Assembly: GCA_017454745.1 (NCBI GenBank)
Contig: JAFTCL010000034.1
Span: forward strand, 19,134-83,133
DNA: 64,000 nucleotides
Source: Kiritimatiellia bacterium
GTDB taxonomy: Bacteria > Verrucomicrobiota > Kiritimatiellia > RFP12 > UBA1067
Direction: 5' to 3'
Shown one piece after another: positions 1-6,679 of the stretch. A program made the translations under genes and the position numbers. The notes under the pieces are model-generated. The model did not search any database. It worked only from the letters and a program-made list of their open reading frames with translations, and was not told the origin of the DNA. Every line of letters begins with the position of its first letter. Within the stretch, counting starts at the first letter, position 1.

Positions 1-795
1 GCGGAAAAGTACATTACCCACCCGCTTCCTTTGGAACTGCTGGGAAACCCGCAAACTCCGATCGCCGGATCGGTGGTCTGCGGAATTCCCACCCAAATTT
101 TCGAGAAAAACCAGGAACTCTGGCTTAAGACGCTGGCCAACGTGCTGCTCAGTCCAGCGGAACGCGAGGAATGGGCAGAAATGCAGGGATCGGTGAGCCG
201 CCGGGTAGAGTGGCTGTTTGGCCGTGCCGCCGCCAAAGAATCCGCAAGACGCTTCCTCGACAAATACCACCAATCCCGATGGACCGCCGCCGACATCACC
301 ATTTGGGCCGACGATGCCGGAAAGCCCCATCCGATCGGGCCTTGGAAAGACCGCACCCCGGTGGAGCTGGACCTGTCCATCGCCCACACCGGCAAGTTGG
401 TCGTGGCGGCAATCGCAGCCCACGCCAGGATCGGAATCGACATCGAATCGCTGGGCCGTTCGTTAACCGATGAGTTCACCAACGGTGTATTCACCGCCGA
501 GGAGCTGGAACTGGCCGCGCACACCGGCGAGACCCCGGTCACCATCCTGCTCTTTTGGTGCGCCAAGGAGGCGATTTCCAAAGCCATCGGGACCGGAATC
601 CGTTTCAGTCCCCGCGATTTGGTCATCACCTCCTACAACCCGATGGCGGGTACATTGGAAATCGAGTTGACCGGGCAATGGCTGCCATCGTTCAAATTCA
701 TGCGCGGGCGTAAAAACGTCATATACACCTCGATTTACGAAGAACACGCCTTTGCCGCCTGCGTCCTGCCATGTTCCCTCTTCGACAACGCCTAA
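1..795 (+). CDS. 4'-phosphopantetheinyl transferase (Sfp type), 5' end cut by the window
   Basis: Transfers the phosphopantetheine arm of CoA to a carrier-protein serine. Counting from the TTG at 31, family motifs are visible: GRAAAKESA at 64-72, SIAHT at 116-120, GIDIES at 135-140 and WCAKEAISK at 176-184. The acidic residues of GIDIES and the glutamate of AKEA are the expected magnesium ligands. The reading frame stays open to base 1 (AEKYITHPLP before the TTG) and no good ribosome site precedes the TTG. The domain may therefore be the C-terminus of a larger polypeptide, such as a synthase with a built-in transferase. The family is clear; the true N-terminus is outside the window. Confidence 0.85.
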   Translation, partial: AEKYITHPLPLELLGNPQTPIAGSVVCGIPTQIFEKNQELWLKTLANVLLSPAEREEWAEMQGSVSRRVEWLFGRAAAKESARRFLDKYHQSRWTAADITIWADDAGKPHPIGPWKDRTPVELDLSIAHTGKLVVAAIAAHARIGIDIESLGRSLTDEFTNGVFTAEELELAAHTGETPVTILLFWCAKEAISKAIGTGIRFSPRDLVITSYNPMAGTLEIELTGQWLPSFKFMRGRKNVIYTSIYEEHAFAACVLPCSLFDNA

Positions 796-811
796 TTTTT
801 GACGGGAAATT

Positions 812-826
812 CGGCTTGCGGAGCCG
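812..826 (+). terminator. weak stem-loop after the transferase gene
   Basis: CGGCT (812-816) pairs with AGCCG (822-826) around a TGCGG loop, 16 bases after the stop codon. Only three T residues follow, so it is a poor intrinsic terminator. The rest of 827-939 is AT-rich with no visible gene. Confidence 0.25.
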
Positions 827-939
827 TTTACGACGTTACTTTTCTCGCGTTTTTCACGTTTTGGCCAGGCTCTAACCCAAACCGACATAACCATGTCCGA
901 CGCTCATATAGTTTTTTTTCACTTTTATTCATTTTGCCC

Positions 940-968
940 TTGCATTCTCGACTTAATATTTATACAAT
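940..968 (+). promoter_or_regulatory. sigma70-type promoter of the exported-protein operon
   Basis: TTGCAT (940-945), a 17-base spacer and TACAAT (963-968) lie just upstream of GGAGG (983-987) and the ATG at 997. The tract before it is AT-rich. Confidence 0.5.
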
Positions 969-996
969 ACTGGCATCTTAACGGAGGAGTGTCTTG

Positions 997-2121
997 ATGA
1001 ACTCGAAGCAACTTACTGCATTTGTGTCCGCCATGCTGTTAGCTGGCGGAGTTATGGCGGCTACGGCGATCCCTGCCGCGTGGAATACGGATCCTTGGAC
1101 TTCCGGGGCGGTTTTTGACGCCTTTACGGTGCTACCTGATTGGGCCACAGGCGCCGAACTCATAGATGGGTTGGCGGCTGCACCGGAATCCCCGGCCCGG
1201 TTCTGGAATAAGCTTGATGGTTTTACCCAAGGGAAGCAGCTGTATTTCCTTACCGAGGGTATCGGTCAGGATTATACCAACGGCGGGTTCACCAAGCTTG
1301 ATCCGATTTACGTGGATATGCTGGTGAAATTCACCCCGATGGCCACCGAGGACAGCGTTCCGGAAGCCTCCGACTACATTCTCCGGACTTATGTCAACAA
1401 GGACAAAAATCTGGTGGTACAGGTTGAAAACGGTGAGACCAAAACCGACGATAATGAAATCGATCCCGACCACTACTATCGGTTGACGATCGTGCTTAGC
1501 GGTGACCAATACAAGGTTACACTGGACAACACGATTACCGTCACCGTCAATGCTAAAGAAAATCCTCCCACCACCCTTAAGAAGGTGGCTTTCGTTGGCG
1601 AGGGCGTGATTGACGATCTCTATGTCAGCCACGGCGACCCGAACCGCAATCCTTCTTACGACAGCACGGCGGCTGCGATTACCGGAGTCAGCGATGCTAC
1701 CACTCCTGAAGCGAACGCGATCGGCAACTGGATGCAGAACAACGTTGCGGCGGGCACCCAACTCACCGCGAGCGATTCCGAGAAGGTGATCAACGGCTTC
1801 TTGACGGACACTAAGGTGACCTCCGACGATTTGACGGTCAACCTCGTTTTAGGCGATTTCAGGTATGATGCCGAAGAAAAGAAGGTATACGGTAAGGTCA
1901 AACTGGACATTAACGGTACCGCCAAAAACGGCAAAATCAACGGCAAGATCCAGTTGATGGGCGCCGCGAATTACGACGATGCCCAATCCGGGAAGTGGAC
2001 GGCCATCGACGGCGCGAAGACCTTGACACAGGCAGAGTTCGAAGGCGGCGAATGTGAAATCAGTTTCGAGGTCGGTGACACCGACTTCCTGTTCTTCAAG
2101 CCGGTAATCGTAGCAGAATAA
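997..2121 (+). CDS. exported protein of unknown function, LamG-like
   Basis: A 374-residue protein, first of four consecutive exported genes. The ATG at 997 is preferred to the in-frame TTG at 994 because GGAGG at 983-987 is well spaced from it. Residues 1-22 form a signal peptide ending in VMAATA. The middle of the protein (about 140-210) is beta-rich, and the phrase ending in IDDLYVSHGDP resembles the closing strand of concanavalin/LamG-like folds in secreted PVC proteins. The C-terminus (about 280-374) is another beta-rich block ending in FLFFKPVIVAE. No catalytic motif is recognised. The operon context suggests an extracellular or surface component; the specific role is unknown. Confidence 0.75.
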   Translation: MNSKQLTAFVSAMLLAGGVMAATAIPAAWNTDPWTSGAVFDAFTVLPDWATGAELIDGLAAAPESPARFWNKLDGFTQGKQLYFLTEGIGQDYTNGGFTKLDPIYVDMLVKFTPMATEDSVPEASDYILRTYVNKDKNLVVQVENGETKTDDNEIDPDHYYRLTIVLSGDQYKVTLDNTITVTVNAKENPPTTLKKVAFVGEGVIDDLYVSHGDPNRNPSYDSTAAAITGVSDATTPEANAIGNWMQNNVAAGTQLTASDSEKVINGFLTDTKVTSDDLTVNLVLGDFRYDAEEKKVYGKVKLDINGTAKNGKINGKIQLMGAANYDDAQSGKWTAIDGAKTLTQAEFEGGECEISFEVGDTDFLFFKPVIVAE

Positions 2122-2133
2122 GGGAGAAAAGCC

Positions 2134-2889
2134 ATGAAGAAATTGTTTTTCACTGTTGCGGTCGCGGCCGCCGGATTGTGCTTTGCCGAAACCAGCAAGC
2201 CGGAAGGCACAACCTTCCCCGTTTTCACCGCCGGTCCGGATTATTACGCTGACGGCACTTTGGTTAACGACGGCGAAACCTACGCTTTGGTTTGGGTCGC
2301 CGATGGCGCCGAGTTCGGCGGGTTCAACACCGACGGCACTTTGGTGGACACCGATAGCAACAAGTTGCTCTCGACCGCCTTTAAGTCCAAAGGCCATCGC
2401 CTGCAGTACACCCCCTTCCAGGATACCAAAGGTTTCATCCCCGAAGGCGGTACCATCATGTTGATTTGCCTTGACACCCGCACCCCTGAAGGCGGCAAGG
2501 GAAATCTGATCAACTCCTGGTCGATGGTTAAAGCGGAATCCGCTAAAAATTCCATCGGTGGTTTGTTGAAGGCCCTCAAGGGCGTAGAGAGCGTGACCGA
2601 TTACCTCTCCGCGAAGTTGCCCAAGAACATCGCCCAGCCGACGATTAAGAAAATCGAGGTTAGGGGTAACGAAGTCTGGGTTACGGTTGAGCGCACTTCC
2701 AAGAACGCCTACTATGGTGTGGCCGGCGCCAAGAATCCGGGCAAGGACAGCAAATTCAACTTGTCCAAAGACGGTTCCGCCGCGCAGGGCGACGAGAATT
2801 CTGACATCGTGTTGAAATACCCGGTTTCCGCTAACGGCCAGTTCTTCAAGGTCATCGGCGGCACCCGTTCCGACGTCATCGGGAAGTAA
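2134..2889 (+). CDS. exported protein of unknown function
   Basis: A 251-residue protein whose ATG lies 12 bases after the previous stop, behind GGGAGA. Residues 1-18 are a signal peptide (MKKL start, cleavage predicted after CFA). The mature part begins with a beta-rich block containing YALVWVADGAEF and a regular pattern of glycine and aspartate. It continues to a helical stretch near 130-165 and ends in further strands. There are no cysteines in pairs, no catalytic motif and no membrane helix apart from the signal. It is most likely co-transcribed with its neighbours and acts outside the cytoplasm. I do not recognise the family. Confidence 0.75.
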   Translation: MKKLFFTVAVAAAGLCFAETSKPEGTTFPVFTAGPDYYADGTLVNDGETYALVWVADGAEFGGFNTDGTLVDTDSNKLLSTAFKSKGHRLQYTPFQDTKGFIPEGGTIMLICLDTRTPEGGKGNLINSWSMVKAESAKNSIGGLLKALKGVESVTDYLSAKLPKNIAQPTIKKIEVRGNEVWVTVERTSKNAYYGVAGAKNPGKDSKFNLSKDGSAAQGDENSDIVLKYPVSANGQFFKVIGGTRSDVIGK

Positions 2890-2899
2890 GGAGACAGAC

Positions 2900-3685
2900 A
2901 TGAAAAAACTTATGATTTTCAGCGCCGCAGCTTTAGCCGGTATCAATTTCGCGCTGGCGGGGATCCAGTTGAGCGGCTCGGCTTATGTCGGATACACCCC
3001 GGTTGCGGTTTCTGCCGGAAACACGATTCTCTCGGTTCCATTCTGCGCGTTCGCCACTGGCGATTCGATTGAGTTGGACAAGCTGGTCTCCACTAGCGGC
3101 CTGACCGGCAGCGAAGATCCCGCCGAAGCCGACCAGTTGATCGTATTCATCCAGAGTACTTCCACCTACCAGTATTACTATTTGAACAGCGATAAAAACT
3201 GGACGCCGCTCAATACGGTGGTGGCCGGCGTCGAAAACACAGACACCCCTCCGTCGATCGACGAAGTGAAGCTGTCTAACGGTTACGGTGTCTGGTTGAA
3301 GACGGTATCGTCAAAAACCGCTTACTTGCAGGGCCAAGTCAAAGATCCGACCGGCATGACGATCGTCAAAGGGTTGAATCTCGTTGGCAGCGGCTATCCC
3401 ACCGATTTGGATTTGAACAACAGCACCCAGGAGTGGCCTGCGGATGTTACAAAAGACCAAATCCTGATTACGGGGGACAATGACTCCTTGATCACCTTGC
3501 GTTATGCTAACGGCAAGTGGATGAAGAGCATCATGACCGAAAGCTCGACCAGCATTCTGGGGATTCCTGTGACTCAGGAAACCCTAGAAGACGCCCCGAT
3601 CATCAAGGCGGGCACCGGTTTCTGGTATCGCCGCAATGGCGCATCATCTTTCACTTTGAATCCTGCTCCCAAAACCAAGGAGTAG
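2900..3685 (+). CDS. exported beta-rich protein, TIGR02597-like
   Basis: A 261-residue protein starting 10 bases after the previous gene, with AAGGAG a short distance before the ATG. Residues 1-20 form a signal peptide (cleavage after LALA). The mature sequence opens with GYTPVAVSAGNTILSVPF and later contains KGLNLVGSGYP and AGTGFWYRRNG. This style resembles the TIGR02597 family of exported verrucomicrobial proteins, in which phrases such as 'sun-favourable prices' and 'graph-like text' are not informative about function. The resemblance is by eye only. No enzyme motif is present. It probably works with the other three exported proteins of this operon. Confidence 0.7.
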   Translation: MKKLMIFSAAALAGINFALAGIQLSGSAYVGYTPVAVSAGNTILSVPFCAFATGDSIELDKLVSTSGLTGSEDPAEADQLIVFIQSTSTYQYYYLNSDKNWTPLNTVVAGVENTDTPPSIDEVKLSNGYGVWLKTVSSKTAYLQGQVKDPTGMTIVKGLNLVGSGYPTDLDLNNSTQEWPADVTKDQILITGDNDSLITLRYANGKWMKSIMTESSTSILGIPVTQETLEDAPIIKAGTGFWYRRNGASSFTLNPAPKTKE

Positions 3686-3709
3686 TTCAAATTAGGAGAC
3701 ACGAAAATA

Positions 3710-4186
3710 ATGAAGAAGTTAGTTTTAGGGCTTCTGATTACGTTATGCGCGGCGATGGCCAACGCCTATGTGTTGACTTGGCAGGTCGACCTTGACGAGC
3801 CCAACACATCTTATGCGTATGCGGTGCTGTATGGCACCTCCGGCGGCAACGATACCGCGCTTGCGGCGATGGGAATGTCTGGTGGCGCTTCCGCTGGTCC
3901 TCTTGCGACCACCATTAACGCCACCAGCGACACTGCGGTTCCGTACGATTCCTTCTACGTGCAAATGTTTGACGCCAGTCAAAACCCCATTGCATCGGCG
4001 AAGTCCGAAAAATCGACGTGGAATGCATTGGCAACGGATGGTGCACTTAACAACGCAACGTCGCAGTTGTTCCCTGGCAACAGTTCTTGGATTGTCACCT
4101 CCGTGGTTCCGGAGCCGACTTCCGCGCTGCTGTTCGGTTTGGGCGCCGCTTTGCTGGCTGTCCGCCGCCGCAAGATCAAGGCGTAG
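3710..4186 (+). CDS. PEP-CTERM sorting-domain protein
   Basis: A 158-residue exported protein. It has an N-terminal signal peptide (residues 1-19, cleavage after ANA). The C-terminal tail is classical: VPEPTSALLF, a hydrophobic helix, then the basic stop RRRK near the end. PEP-CTERM tails are recognised by exosortase-type proteases and target proteins to the outer surface or matrix; no exosortase gene is in this window. The 110-residue mature domain (YVLTWQVD onwards) is small, rich in Ala, Ser and Thr, and has no recognised fold. It is the last gene of the operon and is followed directly by a strong terminator. AGGAG lies upstream of the ATG with a long spacer. Confidence 0.88.
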   Translation: MKKLVLGLLITLCAAMANAYVLTWQVDLDEPNTSYAYAVLYGTSGGNDTALAAMGMSGGASAGPLATTINATSDTAVPYDSFYVQMFDASQNPIASAKSEKSTWNALATDGALNNATSQLFPGNSSWIVTSVVPEPTSALLFGLGAALLAVRRRKIKA

Positions 4187-4204
4187 TCAGTTTTCCGTTA
4201 AGTT

Positions 4205-4240
4205 AAGAAGCCGCAGCCGCAAGCTGCGGCTTCTTTTTTT
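4205..4240 (+). terminator. intrinsic terminator of the exported-protein operon
   Basis: A perfect 13-base stem (4205-4217 with 4223-4235) around a CGCAA loop, running into seven T residues (4234-4240). It lies 18 bases after the PEP-CTERM gene stop. Confidence 0.92.
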
Positions 4241-4259
4241 GTACGGGATAATTTTGCGT

Positions 4260-4288
4260 TTGCTTTTACCGCCGCGTTTTGGTATAAA
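4260..4288 (+). promoter_or_regulatory. tRNA-Arg promoter
   Basis: TTGCTT (4260-4265), a 17-base spacer and TATAAA (4283-4288). A start about seven bases downstream would fall just before the mature tRNA at 4301. Confidence 0.65.
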
Positions 4289-4300
4289 CATTCCCGTTTT

Positions 4301-4377
4301 GTGCCTGTAGCTCAGTAGGACAGAGCGCTGGATTCCTAATCCGGAGGTCGCGGGTTCGAGCCCCGCCAGGCATACCA
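4301..4377 (+). tRNA. tRNA-Arg (anticodon CCT)
   Basis: A complete cloverleaf. The acceptor GTGCCTG pairs with CAGGCAT, with a G-U first pair. The D-arm contains TAGCTCAGTAGGA. The anticodon stem CTGGA/TCCGG carries loop TTCCTAA, which places anticodon CCT at 4335-4337. The T-arm is GCGGG TTCGAGC CCCGC. The discriminator is A (4374) and the CCA end is encoded (4375-4377). Confidence 0.95.
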
Positions 4378-4413
4378 TTCTCCAGCGCAACGCGACCGTA
4401 TTGTTAAATCACC

Positions 4414-5079
4414 ATGAAAGTCAAGATCGAGCCATCGTGGTTAGAGGTGCTTCAAGACCAGTTCGAAAGCGAATATTTCGCCCAATTGGCGGCGTTCGTC
4501 AAATCCGCTTACGCAAAAGGGATTGTTTACCCGCCCGGACGTTTTATTTTTGAAGCGTTCAACCGCACTCCGTTCAACAAGGTCAAAGTGGTTATTCTGG
4601 GTCAAGACCCCTACCACAATCCCAACCAAGCGCATGGACTGTGTTTTTCCGTCCAGCCCGGCGTAGAGGTTCCGCCTTCGCTGATAAACATATACAAAGA
4701 ACTGGAACAGGAGTACGATCAACCGTTTTTGAACCGTAACGGAGACCTTTCCCATTGGGCAGACCAAGGGGTATTGCTTTTAAACGCCACACTCACGGTA
4801 AACGCCGGCCAAGCCGGAAGCCACCAAGGCAAAGGTTGGGAAACCTTTACCGACGCGGTAGTGAAAAAACTTTCCGAATGCCGCTCCAATCTGGTTTTCA
4901 TGCTTTGGGGATCCTATGCCCAGCGAAAAGGCGCGGTGATCGACCGGAACCGCCATCTGGTTTTGGAAACCGCCCATCCGTCGCCGCTGTCCGCTTTTCG
5001 CGGGTTCTTCGGATGCGGGCACTTTCTCAAAGCCGATGCCTACCTGCGCGAACACGGAATCGAACCCGTCAAGTGGTAA
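4414..5079 (+). CDS. ung: uracil-DNA glycosylase, family 1
   Basis: Removes uracil from DNA to start base-excision repair in the cytoplasm. The 221-residue length is normal for family 1. The water-activating loop GQDPYH is at 63-68 with Asp65 as general base. LLLNATLTV (121-129) supplies the uracil-specificity asparagine, and the DNA-intercalating loop HPSPLSAFRG is at 188-197. The gene stands alone between the tRNA and rhaA, starting 36 bases after the tRNA, so it could be transcribed from the tRNA promoter. The ATG at 4414 gives the expected N-terminus, although no strong ribosome site is visible. Confidence 0.96.
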   Translation: MKVKIEPSWLEVLQDQFESEYFAQLAAFVKSAYAKGIVYPPGRFIFEAFNRTPFNKVKVVILGQDPYHNPNQAHGLCFSVQPGVEVPPSLINIYKELEQEYDQPFLNRNGDLSHWADQGVLLLNATLTVNAGQAGSHQGKGWETFTDAVVKKLSECRSNLVFMLWGSYAQRKGAVIDRNRHLVLETAHPSPLSAFRGFFGCGHFLKADAYLREHGIEPVKW

Positions 5080-5081
5080 TC

Positions 5082-5098
5082 AATGCCGAGACGGCATT
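5082..5098 (+). other. perfect stem-loop after ung
   Basis: AATGCCG (5082-5088) pairs exactly with CGGCATT (5092-5098) around an AGA triloop, two bases after the ung stop. No T-tract follows, so it is more likely an mRNA 3'-end or processing structure than an intrinsic terminator. Confidence 0.35.
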
Positions 5099-5223
5099 CC
5101 GTAAAGGCAATGTTTCCGGGCGAAATCCCCGGTAATTCCGCACTCCCCGTAAAATTATTTCCTTTACCGTCATTTTGTGCTGGCATTTATCGAGCTAAAA
5201 AGGTAAATTAATATCGTTACGTT

Positions 5224-5244
5224 GGCAATGTTATTTATGTTGCC
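5224..5244 (+). promoter_or_regulatory. inverted repeat upstream of rhaA
   Basis: GGCAA (5224-5228) and TTGCC (5240-5244) form an inverted repeat centred about 70 bases before the rhaA start, inside an AT-rich leader. It could bind a sugar-responsive regulator, but the arms are short and no regulator gene is nearby. No convincing promoter hexamers were found in 5100-5300. Confidence 0.25.
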
Positions 5245-5302
5245 GTTTTGTTTTTAACGGGTATGCGGCTTGTTGCCGTCCCATTTTCAGAAAGCAGGAA
5301 TC

Positions 5303-6562
5303 ATGAACGAAAAGAACATCAACTCCGCGTACGCATTGGCTTGCGAACGCTACAATGAACTTGGCGTCGATGCCAAAGCCGCCATTAAAAAGGTTTTGGG
5401 CATTCCAATTTCAATGCACTGCTGGCAGGGTGACGATGTCCGCGGTTTTGAGAATGCCGATGGAGATTTAACCGGCGGTATCCAAACCACCGGAAACTTT
5501 ATGGGCCGCGCCCGCAACGCCGATGAACTGCGCGGCGACATCGAGTTCGCGCTGAGCATGATTCCCGGACGGCACCGCCTGAACGTCCACGCCTGCTACG
5601 CCGAATTCAACGGCAAAAAGGTTGATCGCGACCAATTGGGGCCAGAACACTTCAAAAACTGGATCGACTGGGCGAAAGACAAGGGTCTGGGCATGGATTT
5701 CAATCCCACTGTCTTCTCCCACCCCATGTTCACTGAATTCTCCCTCTCCAGCCGCAACAAGAAAATCCGCGATTTCTGGATCCGCCACACCCAATGCACC
5801 CGCCGCATCGCGGCCGCCATCGGCAAAGCCCTCGGGTCGCCCTGCGTGAACAACGTGTGGATCCCTGACGGATTCAAAGACATCCCGGCCGACCGTTCCA
5901 CCCCGCGCAAGATTCTGTCGGACGCGCTGGACGAGTGTTTCGCCGAAAAGCTGAACCCGAAATACATGCTCGACTCCGTTGAGAGCAAGCTCTTCGGTAT
6001 CGGCGCGGAAAGCTATACCGTCGGCTCCCACGAATTCTACATGGGCTACGCGGTTAAGAACCAGACCCTGCTGACCCTCGATTCCGGGCATTACCACCCG
6101 ACCGAAGTGATTTCCGACAAACTATCCGCCGTTCTCCCGTTCGTTCCTGGCATTCTGCTGCACGTCAGCCGCGGCGTCCGTTGGGACAGCGACCATGTGG
6201 TAATCGTGAATGACGAGCTTATCGCCATTGCGCAGGAACTGGTCCGTCTGAACGAGTTCAAGCGCATCCATATCGGTCTGGACTATTTCGATGCCAGCAT
6301 CAACCGCATCGCGGCCTGGACGATCGGCATGCGCGCCATGCAAAAGGCACTGCTGCAGGCCTTCCTTGAGCCGCGCAAGCAGATGCTCGATGCCGAAAAG
6401 AAGGGCGATTACGCGCCGAGGATGATTTGGGGCGAAGCCGCCAAGACGTTGCCGTTCGGAGCGGTTTGGGACAAACTCTGTCTCGACAATGACTGCCCGA
6501 CCGACACCGACCTGGTGTGCGATGTCAAGAAATACGAGAACAACGTTCTCGCCAAGCGTTAA
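5303..6562 (+). CDS. rhaA: L-rhamnose isomerase
   Basis: Cytoplasmic metal-dependent aldose-ketose isomerase that converts L-rhamnose to L-rhamnulose, the first step of rhamnose catabolism. Starting at the ATG at 5303 (AGGAA just upstream) the protein is 419 residues, the length of the E. coli enzyme. The N-terminus (AYALACERYNELGVDAKAAI), the stretch PISMHCWQGDDVRGFE and the metal-site region LDSGHYHPTE are characteristic. No rhamnulokinase or aldolase gene is adjacent, so later steps must be encoded elsewhere. The nearest linked functions are the GH88 fusion directly downstream and the GH106 rhamnosidase at 15259. The gene is monocistronic, ending at a strong terminator. Confidence 0.95.
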   Translation: MNEKNINSAYALACERYNELGVDAKAAIKKVLGIPISMHCWQGDDVRGFENADGDLTGGIQTTGNFMGRARNADELRGDIEFALSMIPGRHRLNVHACYAEFNGKKVDRDQLGPEHFKNWIDWAKDKGLGMDFNPTVFSHPMFTEFSLSSRNKKIRDFWIRHTQCTRRIAAAIGKALGSPCVNNVWIPDGFKDIPADRSTPRKILSDALDECFAEKLNPKYMLDSVESKLFGIGAESYTVGSHEFYMGYAVKNQTLLTLDSGHYHPTEVISDKLSAVLPFVPGILLHVSRGVRWDSDHVVIVNDELIAIAQELVRLNEFKRIHIGLDYFDASINRIAAWTIGMRAMQKALLQAFLEPRKQMLDAEKKGDYAPRMIWGEAAKTLPFGAVWDKLCLDNDCPTDTDLVCDVKKYENNVLAKR

Positions 6563-6582
6563 CCGCGGCACCGCCCAGTAAT

Positions 6583-6620
6583 AAAAAAGCTTCCGCCGTT
6601 AACCAGCGGAAGCTTTTTTT
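6583..6620 (+). terminator. rhaA intrinsic terminator
   Basis: A 14-base stem (6583-6596 with 6606-6619), with the core GCTTCCGC/GCGGAAGC, ends in a run of T residues to 6620. It lies 20 bases after the rhaA stop. Confidence 0.92.
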
Positions 6621-6679
6621 ATGCGGTTTACCCTTGCCGCCAACCATTCCTACCGACAAACCAATCCGGAGATTTGACC

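Noticed and set aside
1849..2946. 365-codon minus-strand frame opposite the exported genes
   Set aside because: The plus-strand genes have signal peptides and ribosome sites; the antisense frame has neither and no family motifs.
4187..4390. Minus-strand 67-codon frame over the tRNA-Arg gene, reading [11 protein letters not shown]
   Set aside because: This is the well-known false protein produced by reading a tRNA gene backwards; the cloverleaf is complete on the plus strand.
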